64,000 bases of DNA from Dietzia timorensis (lineage in GTDB: Bacteria; Actinomycetota; Actinomycetes; Mycobacteriales; Mycobacteriaceae), in NCBI RefSeq assembly GCF_001659785.1, contig NZ_CP015961.1, positions 2,356,001 to 2,420,000 of the forward strand, given 5' to 3'. Position 1 is the stretch's first letter; each line of letters opens with the position of its first letter. Shown here one piece after another: positions 7,000-16,969 of the stretch. Below the pieces are notes generated by a model, which saw only the letters and a program-made list of their open reading frames with translations, did not search any database and was not told where the DNA came from. A program made the translations under genes and the position numbers.

Positions 7000-9900
7000 C
7001 GCGCCGAGAGCTCCGGCTGGGCGACGACGACCGAGCCTTCGGGCTTGCCGGCCATCGCCGTGAGGAAATCGGCGACGTACTGCAGCAGCTCATCGTCCCG
7101 AGCCTCAGGGGCGCCGCCCGCGCCGGGGCGAGCCGCCGCGGATTTCGGCAGCGGCAACTGCACGACCTGGGAGGTCGCCTTGTACATCGCAGACGGGTAC
7201 AGCCGCTTGAGCCGCATCTGCTGCGAGTCGAGCAGAGTCAACGGGGCGATCCGGATACGCGAGCCGGCAACCACCACGTCGGACACCCCGTATTCGGCAG
7301 CGACGATCCGCAGCCGCGACACCGCCGCGACGCGCCGCGCGGGCTCGGGCAGCGGGCCGTACCGGTCGAAGAGTTCCTCGATGACCGAATCGACGTCGTC
7401 GAAGCTCTGCGCCTGGGCGAGCTTGCGGTACGCCTCGAGGCGCAGCCGCTCTGAATCGACGTAATCCGCGGGCAGGTAGGCGTCGACGGGCAGGTCGATC
7501 CGCATCTCGCGGGACTCGGTCTCGGCCTGCGGCGTCTCGCCATCGGCGACGGCGCGGAATGCCTCGACCGCCTCGCCGACGAGCCGGACGTACAGGTCGA
7601 AGCCGACTCCGGCGATGTGCCCGGACTGTTCGCCGCCGAGCACGTTGCCGGCGCCGCGCTGTTCGAGGTCCTTCATCGCCACGGCCATGCCGGCGCCGAG
7701 GTCGTTGTTCTGCGCGATCACCGCGAGGCGGTCGTACGCGGTCTCGGTGAGCGTGCGGTCGGGGGCGTAGAGGAAGTAGGCGTAGCCACGCTCGCGGGAG
7801 CGGCCCACGCGTCCGCGCAGCTGATGCATCTGCGACAGGCCGAGGTTTTCGGCCCGGTCGACGATCAACGTATTGGCATTACTGATGTCGAGACCGGTCT
7901 CTACAATTGTCGTGCACACGAGGACGTCGAAGTCGCGATTCCAGAATCCGTTGACGGTCTGCTCGAGCTGCTCCTCTCCCATCTGCCCGTGCGCCACGGC
8001 AACGCGCGCCTCGGGGACGAGGTCGCGCAGCCGTGCCGCCGTCGCGTCGATCGAGGACACGCGGTTGTGGACGAAGAACACCTGCCCCTCGCGCAGCAAC
8101 TCGCGCCGGATAGCGGCCGCAACCTGCTTGTCCGAGTAAGCGCCGACGTAGGTGAGCACCGGAAGCCGGTCCTGCGGGGGCGTGAGGATCTGGCTCATCT
8201 CGCGGATCCCGGCGAGCGACATCTCGAGCGTGCGTGGGATCGGCGTCGCCGACATCGTGAGCACGTCCACCGCGTTGCGAAGCGCCTTGATGTGCTCCTT
8301 GTGCTCGACGCCGAAGCGCTGTTCCTCGTCGACGATCACCAGGCCGAGCTTCTTCCACCGCACGCCGGTGGCGAGCAGACGGTGCGTGCCGATCACCACG
8401 TCCACCGTTCCGTCGGCGAGGCCGGCGAGAATTTCCTTCGCCTCGGCGTCAGAGGTGAAGCGCGACAGCCCCCGCACCGTGACCGGGTAACCAGCCATGC
8501 GCTCGGCGAACGTTTCGAGGTGCTGCTGGGCGAGCAGAGTCGTGGGCACGAGAACGGAGACCTGCTTGCCGTCCTGCACGGCCTTGAACGCGGCGCGCAC
8601 CGCGACCTCGGTTTTGCCGTACCCGACATCACCGACGATGACTCGGTCCATCGGCACCGGCTTTTCCATGTCCGCCTTGACGTCCTCGATGGCGGTGGCC
8701 TGGTCGATCGTCTCGGTGTACGGGAAGCCTTCTTCCATCTCCTGCTGCCACGGGGTGTCCGGGGCGAAGGCGTGCCCGGGCGCGGACTGCCGCTTGGCAT
8801 ACAGCGCGACGAGCTCGGTCGCGATCTCGCGGACCGCCTTGCGCGCCTTGCGCTTGGTGTTCTGCCAGTCCGCGCCGCCCATCTTCGACAGCGCGGGCGC
8901 CTCCCCGCCGACGTAGCGCGAGAGCTGCCCGAGCTGCTCCATCGGCACGAACAGACGGTCCGGCGGCGCGCCCCGCTTGGACGCGGCGTATTCGATGACC
9001 AGGTATTCGCGCCGGCCCGAGGCGTTCTTACCGCGGGTGGTGCGTTCGATCATCTCCACGAAGCGGCCGATGCCGTGCTGTTCGTGGACGACGAGATCGC
9101 CGGACTTGAGTGCGAGCGGATCGACCTGGTTGCGCCGCTTGGCGTGCTTGGTCTTGCCGCCGGAACGCCCGGCGACGCGGTTACCCGAGAGTTCCGATTC
9201 GCACAGGAGCACGAGGCGGCCGCGGGTGCTGCCGGCTCCGCCGTCATCCTCGGTGGTTGTCCCTTGGCCGGCCGCACCCGCGAGCGCGAAGCCGTCGATG
9301 AGCGGACCGACGAGCACGGCGAGGTGCCCGGCGGGAAGCTCCTCGCCGCCGTCGACCACTTTCGCAGCGAGCTCCGCCTCGTGGGCGCGTTCGACCAGCC
9401 GCGTGGCAGAGCCCTTGGAATTGGTGACGGCGACGTACGTATCCCCCGCGCCCACGCCCTTGCGAGCCTCGGTGAAGAACGCGGCGAACTGGTCCTCCTT
9501 GCCACGCGGCGCCAGCGGGTCCTGAGAGGGGAGTTCGATGAGCGCGCCGGCATCCTCCTCGGCGAGGAAGCCCTGCGGCACCAGCTGCCACCACGGGATC
9601 TCGGCCTCGATGGACTGCTCGCGCACCTCGGAGAACGTGAGATAACCGGAGCCGGACAGGTCGAGCGATTCGGAATCGATCGGCGCGTCCGAGCCCATGG
9701 TCGCCGCGGTCCACGACGCCTCGAGGAACTCGCGCCCGGCGGCGGCGAGGTCTCCGGCGCGGCGGCGCACCTTATCGGGATCGCACACGATAACTCTCGT
9801 GCCGGCGCGCATCAGTAGCGGCAGGATCTGCTGCTCGCCGGGCTGGAGCACCGACGCGAGCGCCTCCATCCCGTCCCTCGGCACGCCCGCAGCGAGCGAT

Positions 9901-10697
9901 TCGAGCAGCTCGCGCAGGGTGGGATTATCGGGATGCTCGGTGGCCAGCGCGCCGGCCCGCTCGCGCACCTCCTCGGTGAGAAGCACCTCACGGCACGGGT
10001 ACAGGTCGATCGCCTCGAGCGCGCCTTCGGTAAGCGAGCGCTGGTCGGCGACGAGGAACTCGCGGATGGAGACGATCTCATCATCATCGAACTCGACGCG
10101 CACCGGGTATTCGTGCGTGGTCGGGAAAATGTCGACGATGCCGCCGCGCACGGCCATGTCCCCGCGCCGGGAAACCATGTCCTCCCTCGCATACGCGAAC
10201 ACGCCGAGCCGCGCCACAAGCTCGGTCGGGTCCACATGCCCACCCACGCGCAGCTCGATGGGGTCGCGCCGCGCGGCGGCCGGGGACACGGGCTGGATGA
10301 CGGCGCGCGCCGACGCCACCACGACACGCGTGCCCTCGCCTCCCCTGGGCCCGGCAAGCATTTCGTGCAGCACCTTGAGCCGCTGGCCCACGGTTTCCTT
10401 GCCCGGAGACAGGCGCTCGTGCGGCAGCGTTTCCCAGCTGGGGAACTGGGCAACCTCGTAGCTGGTGAGCGCCGCGACCGCAGCGGCGAGCTCCTCGGAC
10501 TCCCGCTCGGTGGCGGTGACGACGAGCAGCGGCGCCTCCGCGGCGAGCTCGCCGACGACGAACGGGCGCAGCGCCTCCGCGGCCTGCACGACCGCGCGGT
10601 CCTTCCCCGCCGCCTCGCGAAGCATGGCCCCGGGCGCGCGGTGGGAGAACTCCGCGAATACTCCGCGTAGTGCCCCCGCGCCTTCTGCCTGTGCCAC
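6996..10697 (-). CDS. mfd: Transcription-repair coupling factor Mfd
   Basis: A 1233-residue SF2 translocase that removes RNA polymerase stalled at lesions and recruits UvrA. The order of domains fits the family: UvrB-like N-terminal module, CarD-like RNA polymerase interaction domain ([17 protein letters not shown]), RecG-like helicase domains with Walker [10 protein letters not shown] and the DEEQRFG box, then motif VI (QLRGRVGRS) and the C-terminal TRCF domain. The start is a GTG with GGGGAG at suitable spacing. Upstream, the minus strand carries TATAGT, a possible -10. The length is normal for the family. Confidence 0.98.
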   Translation of the reverse strand: MAQAEGAGALRGVFAEFSHRAPGAMLREAAGKDRAVVQAAEALRPFVVGELAAEAPLLVVTATERESEELAAAVAALTSYEVAQFPSWETLPHERLSPGKETVGQRLKVLHEMLAGPRGGEGTRVVVASARAVIQPVSPAAARRDPIELRVGGHVDPTELVARLGVFAYAREDMVSRRGDMAVRGGIVDIFPTTHEYPVRVEFDDDEIVSIREFLVADQRSLTEGALEAIDLYPCREVLLTEEVRERAGALATEHPDNPTLRELLESLAAGVPRDGMEALASVLQPGEQQILPLLMRAGTRVIVCDPDKVRRRAGDLAAAGREFLEASWTAATMGSDAPIDSESLDLSGSGYLTFSEVREQSIEAEIPWWQLVPQGFLAEEDAGALIELPSQDPLAPRGKEDQFAAFFTEARKGVGAGDTYVAVTNSKGSATRLVERAHEAELAAKVVDGGEELPAGHLAVLVGPLIDGFALAGAAGQGTTTEDDGGAGSTRGRLVLLCESELSGNRVAGRSGGKTKHAKRRNQVDPLALKSGDLVVHEQHGIGRFVEMIERTTRGKNASGRREYLVIEYAASKRGAPPDRLFVPMEQLGQLSRYVGGEAPALSKMGGADWQNTKRKARKAVREIATELVALYAKRQSAPGHAFAPDTPWQQEMEEGFPYTETIDQATAIEDVKADMEKPVPMDRVIVGDVGYGKTEVAVRAAFKAVQDGKQVSVLVPTTLLAQQHLETFAERMAGYPVTVRGLSRFTSDAEAKEILAGLADGTVDVVIGTHRLLATGVRWKKLGLVIVDEEQRFGVEHKEHIKALRNAVDVLTMSATPIPRTLEMSLAGIREMSQILTPPQDRLPVLTYVGAYSDKQVAAAIRRELLREGQVFFVHNRVSSIDATAARLRDLVPEARVAVAHGQMGEEQLEQTVNGFWNRDFDVLVCTTIVETGLDISNANTLIVDRAENLGLSQMHQLRGRVGRSRERGYAYFLYAPDRTLTETAYDRLAVIAQNNDLGAGMAVAMKDLEQRGAGNVLGGEQSGHIAGVGFDLYVRLVGEAVEAFRAVADGETPQAETESREMRIDLPVDAYLPADYVDSERLRLEAYRKLAQAQSFDDVDSVIEELFDRYGPLPEPARRVAAVSRLRIVAAEYGVSDVVVAGSRIRIAPLTLLDSQQMRLKRLYPSAMYKATSQVVQLPLPKSAAARPGAGGAPEARDDELLQYVADFLTAMAGKPEGSVVVAQPELSAR

Positions 10698-10839
10698 TTC
10701 TTCGCTCCCCTTGTGCCTCGCCGACTATAAAAACGTCGCTATTCTCGCAGCGTTCGACCCATCACCCAAACACATCAAGTCTAGAGGCGGCTGCCGACAT
10801 TCGCCCGCCTGGGGACTTCGGGATCGTGCTCGGCTACCG

Positions 10840-11847
10840 CTAACGCGCCGTAGCGCGGAACTCCCTCGCCGTCACGCCCCACCAGCGGCGCGCGTACTGG
10901 CTGAAAGTTGTGACGTCGGACAGCGCGAGCGCGGAAGCGATCTGATAAAGCGGCAGATCGGTCGTGGTGACGAGCCGCGTGGCGACCTCCCTGCGGACGT
11001 CGTCGAGAATCGCCGAAAAACTCGTGTGCTCTCGGGCCAGGGTGCGTTGCAGGGTGCGAGGGGACACGGCGAGCAGCTTCGCTGTCTCGGCGATCGTCGA
11101 TGCCCCTGTGTCGAGGGACTGGCGCAGCATGTCGCGTGTGCGTTCGCTCATGGACTCCCCTGTCGACATGACGCGCCGCTCGATATAACGCAGCGCCAGT
11201 TCCTGCGCCGTGTGGCCCCCGCTCTCGATCGGCCTGTCGAGCAGCGCTGCGGGCATCCGCAGTACCGCATCGTCCGAGTCCGGTTCGACCGGGGCGCCGA
11301 AGAGCTCCCGATATCGCGTCGGAGACGCCTTCGGCTGGAACGGCAAGAGCACCGAACGCAGACCGTAGTTCGCTCCGAGAAGGCGAGAGATCGAGCGATG
11401 GACGAACAATAGCGCCATGTCTGCGGCCTGCGGGGGCATGCGGACGTCGTTGTCGCGGTACCCGTAGCGCACCCCGAGAACGCCGGGCTCTCCTGTGGGA
11501 TCGTCGATGATGGAGATCTCGAGCGAGCGGGCGTGGAAAAACATGTACTTCGACGTCATCTCCAAGGCCTGGGTCGCGGTGCGGGCGTTCTGGATCGCGA
11601 CGGCGAGCGGGCCCAGCATGCTGAGATCCTGTTCCAGCGCGACGCGGAGCCCGAAGTCGGGGCAATGGAGCTCTGCCGCCGCCGTTTCGAGCAGGACGCC
11701 GATGGCAACGTCCTGGACGAGGATCTCGTCATCGTCGAGCGCCCCTTCGGGCAGGCCCGAGCGGCGCGCGAGCACGTCGGCGTTACCGCCGAGAGATTCG
11801 ATCACCGACCGCACGCCGCGCACCCCGGCCGACCGCACATATGCCAT
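10840..11847 (-). CDS. AraC-family regulator with Arabinose_bd-type N-terminal domain
   Basis: A 335-residue regulator of the OruR/ArgR-like AraC group. The N-terminal 200 residues form the sensory domain (RSGLPEGALDDDEI, FGLRVALEQDLSMLGPLA). The C-terminal double HTH is visible in TIAETAKLLAVSPRTLQRTL and LYQIASALALSDVTTFSQYA with the closing RRWWGVTAREFR. It is divergent from a Baeyer-Villiger monooxygenase/SDR pair and probably controls that operon. Such regulators commonly accompany monooxygenases for ketone, steroid or hydrocarbon breakdown in this order. The effector is unknown. Confidence 0.9.
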   Translation of the reverse strand: MAYVRSAGVRGVRSVIESLGGNADVLARRSGLPEGALDDDEILVQDVAIGVLLETAAAELHCPDFGLRVALEQDLSMLGPLAVAIQNARTATQALEMTSKYMFFHARSLEISIIDDPTGEPGVLGVRYGYRDNDVRMPPQAADMALLFVHRSISRLLGANYGLRSVLLPFQPKASPTRYRELFGAPVEPDSDDAVLRMPAALLDRPIESGGHTAQELALRYIERRVMSTGESMSERTRDMLRQSLDTGASTIAETAKLLAVSPRTLQRTLAREHTSFSAILDDVRREVATRLVTTTDLPLYQIASALALSDVTTFSQYARRWWGVTAREFRATAR

Positions 11848-11910
11848 GCCGCCTACGATCCTCGCGTTTGGCGCGAAATAGCAATTACTTGTCGCGATAG
11901 AGCAACTATT

Positions 11911-11935
11911 TTGACACCAAGGGGTCTATTGTCAA
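11911..11935. promoter_or_regulatory. Interrupted palindrome in the AraC/monooxygenase divergent region
   Basis: TTGACA (11911-11916) and TGTCAA (11930-11935) form inverted arms 13 bp apart, ending 4 nt before the monooxygenase ATG. Two related words, ATAGCAATTA and ATAGAGCAACTA, lie just to the left. They are candidate binding sites for the AraC-type regulator. Confidence 0.3.
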
Positions 11936-11939
11936 GAAC

Positions 11940-13523
11940 ATGACTACGACTTCGACCGGTGCCCCCGACACCGCCGGAACGCAAGACAGCCCCCTCGACC
12001 TGCTCATCGTGGGTGCTGGCATCGCGGGGATCGATCTCGCCCATCACGTCGCCGAGGCTTTCCCGGCGTGGCAGTGGGAAATCCACGACGTACAAAGTGA
12101 TGTCGGCGGCACCTGGCACACCTTCCGCTATCCGGGCATCCGCTCCGACTCCGACATGGCGACCTTCGGCTTCCCCTTCCACCAGTGGCCGCACGCGTCC
12201 ACGCTCGGCGAGGGCCCGGAGATCAAGGAGTACATCCGCGACGCGGCCCGCGCGAGCGGCGCACTCGATCGACTGCACCTGCGTTCGTATATCGCCAAGG
12301 CGGATTGGGATAGCTCCAAAGGACTCTTCCGTGTGACGGCGGAGTCCCGCACCGGCGACGGCGAATCCGAGCGCCCGGCCGAGCGCATCATCTGGGCGCG
12401 CCGGGTCCACTTCGGCGCCGGGTACTACTCGCACGACAACGGCTACCGCCCGCGGTATCCGGACGAGGAGGAGTTCGGCGGCCAGATCATCCATCCGCAA
12501 CAATGGCCGGAAGATCTCGACTGTGCGGGGAAGAAGATCGTCATCATCGGGTCCGGCGCGACCGCCGTCACCCTCCTTCCCGCCCTGGCCGACCTCGGCG
12601 CGGACGTGACGATGCTGCAGCGGACCCCGACGTACATCGGCCCGCTCCCCGAGGTCGACATCATCAGCCGCATCTGGAAGACGGTGCTCCCGGAGAAGGC
12701 CGCGTACAAGGTCGCCCGGTTCAATCACGGCGCACGCGACATGATGCAGTACGTCGTGGCGCAGCGGGCGCCGTGGCTGTTCAAGGCCGTGCTGCGCTTG
12801 ATGCAGCGTCGTTTCATCTCGGCAGAGGTGCTGGATAAACACTTCTCGCCGGACTATCGCCCGTGGGACCAGCGCGTGTGCAAGGCTCCGAATGGCGACA
12901 TCTTCACCGCCATCGCCGGGGGCGCGAAGGTCGTCACCGACCACATCGACGGATTCACCCGTCAAGGGATCCGGGTGAGTTCGGGCGAGGAGATCGAGGC
13001 GGACATCGTGATCTCGGCCACGGGCCTCGAGCTGCAGGCCTTCGGCGGCGGCACGCTGGCCATCGACGGCGAGGAACTCGATGCCACGAAGCTGACGGCC
13101 TACCGGGGGCTCATGCTCGGCGGGGTGCCGAACTTCAGTTTCACCATCGGCTACGTGAACGCGTCGTGGACCCTGCGCGCGGACATGGTGTCCAAGTACA
13201 TGGTCAAACTGTGGAAGACGGGCGTGCGCACGTACGCGCCGGTTCCGCCCGAAACACCGAGCACGCGGCCGCTTCTCGACCTCGACGCCGGCTACGTCAA
13301 GCGCGGCGGGCACCTGTTGCCGCGGCAAGGTGAGTCGCGCCCCTGGCAGTACATTCAGAACTATCTCGTCGAGATCCCCACGTTCAATTTCGGCGATCAG
13401 CACCGCGAGATGGCATTCGACGACGCCGTACCGGGCGTGCTCGCGCGAGGAAACGACCACTCGGGCGCGGTCTCAACCGGTACCCACAAGGCGCCGGCCG
13501 AGGCGCTCGCAGAAAGGGCATAG
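11940..13523 (+). CDS. Flavin-containing Baeyer-Villiger monooxygenase (EthA-like)
   Basis: A 527-residue FAD/NADPH enzyme. The FAD-binding GAGIAG is near residue 26 and the NADPH-binding GSGATA near residue 205. The Baeyer-Villiger fingerprint F-x-G-x-x-x-H-x-x-x-W-P is present as FGGQIIHPQQWP. DVGGTWHTFRYPG is also characteristic. These enzymes insert oxygen next to a carbonyl to give esters or lactones and may oxidise thio-compounds; EthA of M. tuberculosis activates ethionamide. The gene is followed after 3 nt by an SDR, and the two are likely one operon for oxidation of an alcohol or ketone. The natural substrate cannot be inferred. Confidence 0.92.
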   Translation: MTTTSTGAPDTAGTQDSPLDLLIVGAGIAGIDLAHHVAEAFPAWQWEIHDVQSDVGGTWHTFRYPGIRSDSDMATFGFPFHQWPHASTLGEGPEIKEYIRDAARASGALDRLHLRSYIAKADWDSSKGLFRVTAESRTGDGESERPAERIIWARRVHFGAGYYSHDNGYRPRYPDEEEFGGQIIHPQQWPEDLDCAGKKIVIIGSGATAVTLLPALADLGADVTMLQRTPTYIGPLPEVDIISRIWKTVLPEKAAYKVARFNHGARDMMQYVVAQRAPWLFKAVLRLMQRRFISAEVLDKHFSPDYRPWDQRVCKAPNGDIFTAIAGGAKVVTDHIDGFTRQGIRVSSGEEIEADIVISATGLELQAFGGGTLAIDGEELDATKLTAYRGLMLGGVPNFSFTIGYVNASWTLRADMVSKYMVKLWKTGVRTYAPVPPETPSTRPLLDLDAGYVKRGGHLLPRQGESRPWQYIQNYLVEIPTFNFGDQHREMAFDDAVPGVLARGNDHSGAVSTGTHKAPAEALAERA

Positions 13524-13526
13524 ACA

Positions 13527-14351
13527 GTGGAGATACTCGACAATCTCGTAGGGCTCGTGCGTCGCGGCACCACCGGCGGGCCGCGCAAGGTACTCATCAC
13601 CGGCGCAGCCTCCGGGCTCGGCCTCGAGCTGGCCCGCGAATTTCTTGCCGTCGGCGACGAGGTGGTGCTCACCGATATCCACGCCGAGGCACCGGAAACT
13701 GTGCGCTCGCTTGAGGGGACGTGGAGTTACCGACAGCTCGATGTCACCAGCGGCGCCGACTGGGATTCTGCTGCGTCCGACGTCATCAACCTGGATGTTC
13801 TGGTGTGTAATGCCGGGATCGCCGTGGGCGGTTCCATCGAGGCCACCTCGATCGAGTCGTGGCAACGGATTATCGACATCAACCTGCTCGGAGTCGTCCG
13901 CGGTTGCCGCACGTTCGTGCCTCACCTGCGGCGCGGCGGGCAGATCGTGATCACCGCGTCCGCGGCGGGTCTCGTCCATGGACCGCAGATGAGTGCATAT
14001 AACGCGACTAAGGCCGCCGCCGTGGCCATAGGCGAAACGCTCGATGCCGAGCTGCGGCCTCGCGGCATCGCGACGACGGTGATCTGCCCGCAGTTCTTCA
14101 AGTCCGGACTCGCCGATTCGCTCTCGGGCGAGGATGCGCGGGCGGACGAGCTCGCGCGGAAGCTGCTCAGCTCGACGCGGCTCACCTCGGAAATCATCGC
14201 GAAGCGGGCGATGCGCGGCATTCGGGCGCGGCGCACCGTCGTCACCCCCGATACGTTCGCGACGCTCGCCTGGTACTCGAAGCGCTACACACGCGTGCCG
14301 TTCCTTCTGTCCACGCGGCTCATCGGTCGCGCGGTGGACAAGCGCGGCTGA
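13527..14351 (+). CDS. Short-chain dehydrogenase/reductase partner of the monooxygenase
   Basis: A 274-residue SDR starting with GTG only 3 nt after the monooxygenase stop, so co-translated. It carries the TGAASGLG cofactor motif, NAG (CNAGIAV), a Ser in ITASAAG, and the catalytic YNATK. A C-terminal extension of about 60 residues after the Rossmann core (KRAMRGIRARRTVVTP ...) is typical of membrane-associated SDRs found beside mycobacterial monooxygenases. A likely role is to oxidise an alcohol to the ketone used by the monooxygenase, or the reverse. Confidence 0.87.
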   Translation: MEILDNLVGLVRRGTTGGPRKVLITGAASGLGLELAREFLAVGDEVVLTDIHAEAPETVRSLEGTWSYRQLDVTSGADWDSAASDVINLDVLVCNAGIAVGGSIEATSIESWQRIIDINLLGVVRGCRTFVPHLRRGGQIVITASAAGLVHGPQMSAYNATKAAAVAIGETLDAELRPRGIATTVICPQFFKSGLADSLSGEDARADELARKLLSSTRLTSEIIAKRAMRGIRARRTVVTPDTFATLAWYSKRYTRVPFLLSTRLIGRAVDKRG

Positions 14352-14477
14352 GCCGGTCCGCTTTTCGTCGCGGTGGGATCGGCCCTCGCCGGGCTCCCCG
14401 CGACGCGCCCGCGATTCACTAGAGTGAGTACGGAAGCGAAGCGAAGGTGCCGCGCACGCGGCGGAACGGGTTGAGAG

Positions 14478-15149
14478 ATGGCAACTGCAGCTAGTGAGGA
14501 CGCGTCGACGGACGCCGCGCCGGGACCCGTCCGCGACGAGGCCGCCGGGGCACCCGGGGGCATCTTCTCCCAGCGCACAATCGGAATTCTCCTCGCCATC
14601 GGTTCGATCGCCGGGCTCGTCGCCGCGTTCGAGCTGACGATGGACAAGATCCGGATCCTCGAGAATCCGGACTACATCCCCGCGTGCAATTTCTCGATCC
14701 TCATGAGCTGCAAGTCGGTGATCGAGTCCGAACAGGGCCAGGCGTTCGGCTTCCCGAACCCCATCGTCGGGCTCGTCGGCTTCGGCATCACGCTCGCCCT
14801 CGGCGTCGCGCTCGCGGCCGGCGCTCGGATCCCCCGCTGGTACATGGTCGGCGCGGTCCTCGGGCTCACGTTCGGGATCGGCTGGGTGCAGTGGTTCGCC
14901 TACCAGACCATCTTCAACATCGGGGTGCTGTGCCCGTGGTGCATGGTCGTATGGACGGTCATGGCGCCGATGTGGTGGTACACGCTGCTGCACACGATCG
15001 GCCGCTTCACCACCGCCGCCTGGGTCCGCACGCTGCGCGCATGGCACCTCATCCCCGTCGTGCTCTGGTACCTGCTGGTCATCGGCACGATCCTCGTCCA
15101 CTTCTGGGACGTGTACTGGGCGGACTTCTTCGTTCGCACCTTCGGCTAG
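14478..15149 (+). CDS. Vitamin K epoxide reductase (VKOR) family membrane protein
   Basis: A 223-residue integral membrane protein with about five membrane segments. Two Cys pairs typical of bacterial VKOR are visible: the loop pair C-NFSILMS-C and the active-site CPWC. The conserved Ser/Gly/Trp pattern follows (IVGLVGFG, FGIGWVQWFAYQ). Bacterial VKOR reoxidises DsbA-like proteins using quinones and so drives disulfide formation in exported proteins, of which this window encodes several with paired Cys. The N-terminal 30 residues are disordered. TAGAGT about 50 nt upstream may be a -10. Confidence 0.9.
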   Translation: MATAASEDASTDAAPGPVRDEAAGAPGGIFSQRTIGILLAIGSIAGLVAAFELTMDKIRILENPDYIPACNFSILMSCKSVIESEQGQAFGFPNPIVGLVGFGITLALGVALAAGARIPRWYMVGAVLGLTFGIGWVQWFAYQTIFNIGVLCPWCMVVWTVMAPMWWYTLLHTIGRFTTAAWVRTLRAWHLIPVVLWYLLVIGTILVHFWDVYWADFFVRTFG

Positions 15150-15237
15150 CTCAAAGCCGCACGAACGGACACATCCTTCGTCCCCTTTCGGTCGATAATT
15201 GGTCGTATCCCATTCATTCTCGACGTGAGGAACGATC

Positions 15238-15936
15238 GTGGCCGCTGATTCGACAACCCCTCCGCACACGCAGCCGCGCCGCTCGCGCGTTCGCGTGCAC
15301 AACATGTTCGTCTCGCTCGACGGTTATGCCGCCGGAAGTTTCGTTACCCACGACGAGCCGTTCGGCGAGGCCATCGCCCTCGTCCAGGGATTCGATGGCC
15401 GGGCGATCGCCGGAATCGACACGCTCGATGGGCCACTGAGCGTCGACCACGCGATGACGAGTCTGTGGGGCCAGGGAATCGGCGTGGAGATCATGGGCAG
15501 GCGCAAGTTCGGCCCCCAAAGCGGCCCCTGGACCGACGACGACTGGCGCGGGTGGTGGGGCGAGGAGCCGCCATTCGAGACCCCTGTCATCGTCCTCACC
15601 CACCACGAACGCGAGCCGATCGAGTTCGACAACGGCACCGTGTTCCACTTCCTCGATGCCGATCCGGCTGACGCTCTGCAGCGCGCTCGCGACCTCGCTC
15701 CCGGCACCGATGTCCGAATCGGCGGCGGACCTCGAACGGTGCAACAATTCCTCGACGCGGACCTCATCGATTTCATGCACCTCGTCATCCAGCCGGTCAC
15801 GATCGGATCGGGCACTCCGCTGTTCCCGGAGGGCCTCTCCCCTGCCGAGAGGTTCGACATCGACACCGTATCCACCGGCGGGGGCCGCACCCACCAGTTG
15901 TGGAACCGAAAGCAAGAACCCCCAACCCGGGAGTGA
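15238..15936 (+). CDS. Dihydrofolate reductase-like (RibD C-terminal domain) protein
   Basis: A 232-residue cytoplasmic protein of the RibD_C/DHFR-like group. Visible landmarks are NMFVSLDGYAAG near the start, EIMGRRKFG, a nucleotide-binding VRIGGGPRTVQQFL, and the terminal DLIDFMHLVIQPVTIGSGTPLF. Proteins of this group are NADPH-dependent reductases of largely unknown substrate, with no sign of the deaminase domain of riboflavin synthesis here. It starts with GTG preceded by GAGG. It stands alone between the VKOR gene and tRNA-Gln. Confidence 0.85.
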   Translation: MAADSTTPPHTQPRRSRVRVHNMFVSLDGYAAGSFVTHDEPFGEAIALVQGFDGRAIAGIDTLDGPLSVDHAMTSLWGQGIGVEIMGRRKFGPQSGPWTDDDWRGWWGEEPPFETPVIVLTHHEREPIEFDNGTVFHFLDADPADALQRARDLAPGTDVRIGGGPRTVQQFLDADLIDFMHLVIQPVTIGSGTPLFPEGLSPAERFDIDTVSTGGGRTHQLWNRKQEPPTRE

Positions 15937-16051
15937 CGTCGGACCTGCCGTTCCCCTCCGACTTTCGGGGCTCACACCAGCGGGTCAAGTAGCCGGGGTC
16001 GGCGCCGGTATGCCACACTTATCGCGGACTGTCCGATGGACGGTTCGGCAT

Positions 16052-16122
16052 TCCGCCGTGGTGTAATGGCAACACTCCTGATTTTGGTTCAGGCATTTCA
16101 GGTTCGAGTCCTGGCGGCGGAG
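16052..16122 (+). tRNA. tRNA-Gln (anticodon TTG)
   Basis: The cloverleaf can be drawn: acceptor TCCGCCG with CGGCGGA, anticodon stem CCTGA/TCAGG with loop TTTTGGT giving anticodon TTG, and T-arm CAGG-TTCGAGT-CCTG. The 3' CCA is not encoded. Confidence 0.95.
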
Positions 16123-16255
16123 CAAACAGCATAAACAGCTCATTCAAGGTGTTAGCGGTTCCCTTCGGGGCATTTCGGTACCGCTTTCGACGCGCCCCAA
16201 GCGACCCTCCTCACTTTTCCCAGGCCGACTCTTGCAGTCCGCGCCAACGCACGCG

Positions 16256-16309
16256 AAAAGCCCCCGCGCAACGCACCGGTCCGTGAAGACCAGAGATGCC
16301 CAGGGGCTT
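16256..16309 (-). terminator. Probable terminator of the DUF2267-like gene
   Basis: Read on the minus strand, AAGCCCC pairs with GGGGCTT across about 40 nt, with an inner GGTC/GACC pairing, and ends in TTTT. It lies 15 nt past the stop of the DUF2267-like gene. Confidence 0.45.
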
Positions 16310-16323
16310 GTACGAGGAAGGCT

Positions 16324-16737
16324 CTACGGGTTGACGGTGAACAAATCCCGAAGAGACTTGGGCAACTGCGCCAACGTGTCATCAAGCTGATCGCCCGGAA
16401 CCCATTCGGCGACCGTCGACAGCACAGCCCGTGCGTGGGGTTCAGCGAGACCCTCATCAGTGAATTCGCTCTCGTCTTGTACCCGCTTGAGAAAGTGCTG
16501 GACGTCGATTTGATCAGGATTGCCGGCAACCGACTTCCCCGAGGGAGTAAGCAGATCAGGAACCGACTTCAAGAGTTCCGCCATCTGCTCTACGCTCACA
16601 GCATCGGCAAGCACTTCAAGCACTACATTCGTCACAGTTTCGGCTTCAGTGTTCGAAGAAAGCTGCGACGCCTTCTCTCGCACCTGTGTGAGAAAGTCGT
16701 CGACGCCGTCGCCTCGTTGAGTATCTGTCAGAGCCAT
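16324..16737 (-). CDS. DUF2267-like protein of unknown function
   Basis: A 137-residue mostly helical, acidic cytoplasmic protein. The two-part pattern (a helical DFLTQVREKA ... ETVTNVVLEVLADAVSVEQMAELLKSVPDLL, then a second half FLKRVQDESEFTDEGLAEPHARAVLSTVAEWVPGDQL ... LPKSLRDLF) is what I associate with DUF2267, a family of small tandem helical proteins often linked to stress regulons. The biochemical role is unknown. The ATG at 16737 is chosen because AGGGAG precedes it. Upstream lie three GGGGTGAA-type boxes that could be an operator. Confidence 0.6.
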   Translation of the reverse strand: MALTDTQRGDGVDDFLTQVREKASQLSSNTEAETVTNVVLEVLADAVSVEQMAELLKSVPDLLTPSGKSVAGNPDQIDVQHFLKRVQDESEFTDEGLAEPHARAVLSTVAEWVPGDQLDDTLAQLPKSLRDLFTVNP

Positions 16738-16817
16738 ATATCTCCCTTCGTTGTCGACTCTGCGCCTGGTGGCGCAAGCCGTGAGGCTTGACCCTAAGTC
16801 CCAAGACAATGAAGCGA

Positions 16818-16846
16818 TTCACCCTTTGGGGTGAAAGATTCACCCC
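16818..16846. promoter_or_regulatory. Triple GGGGTGAA/TTCACCCC boxes upstream of the DUF2267-like gene
   Basis: TTCACCC (16818-16824) and GGGGTGAA (16828-16835) form a palindrome, and a third box TTCACCCC follows at 16839-16846. The cluster lies 81-109 bp upstream of the start codon at 16737. It looks like a multi-site operator. Confidence 0.4.
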
Positions 16847-16878
16847 AATGGTTGGTGCTCTACCGACCCAATTGACGA

Positions 16879-16911
16879 ACGGCGGCCCCGAGGAATCCCC
16901 GGGACCGCCGT
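16879..16911 (-). terminator. GC-rich hairpin, terminator of the large secreted protein gene
   Basis: ACGGCGG (16879-16885) pairs with CCGCCGT (16905-16911), with an inner CCCG/CGGG. It lies about 60 nt past the stop codon. There is no U-tract, as is common in high-GC actinobacteria. Confidence 0.5.
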
Positions 16912-16969
16912 CACATGGCCGTTTTCAGGCGTCAGTCGCGTCGTGGTGGCGCGGTGCACGCAAGTGCAG

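Noticed and set aside
7617-9818. 733-codon open frame on the plus strand
   Set aside because: It is fully antisense to mfd, whose motifs are complete; long antisense frames are expected at this GC content and the protein has the Arg/His/Asp-rich composition of a shadow.
13473-15305. 610-codon minus-strand frame across the SDR and VKOR genes
   Set aside because: It opposes two clear genes with intact catalytic motifs, and its translation is low-complexity Arg/Glu/His-rich.
16052-16122. tRNA-Gln as an active phage attachment site
   Set aside because: No integrase gene and no second copy of the tRNA 3' end was found in the window, so only a historical insertion is considered.
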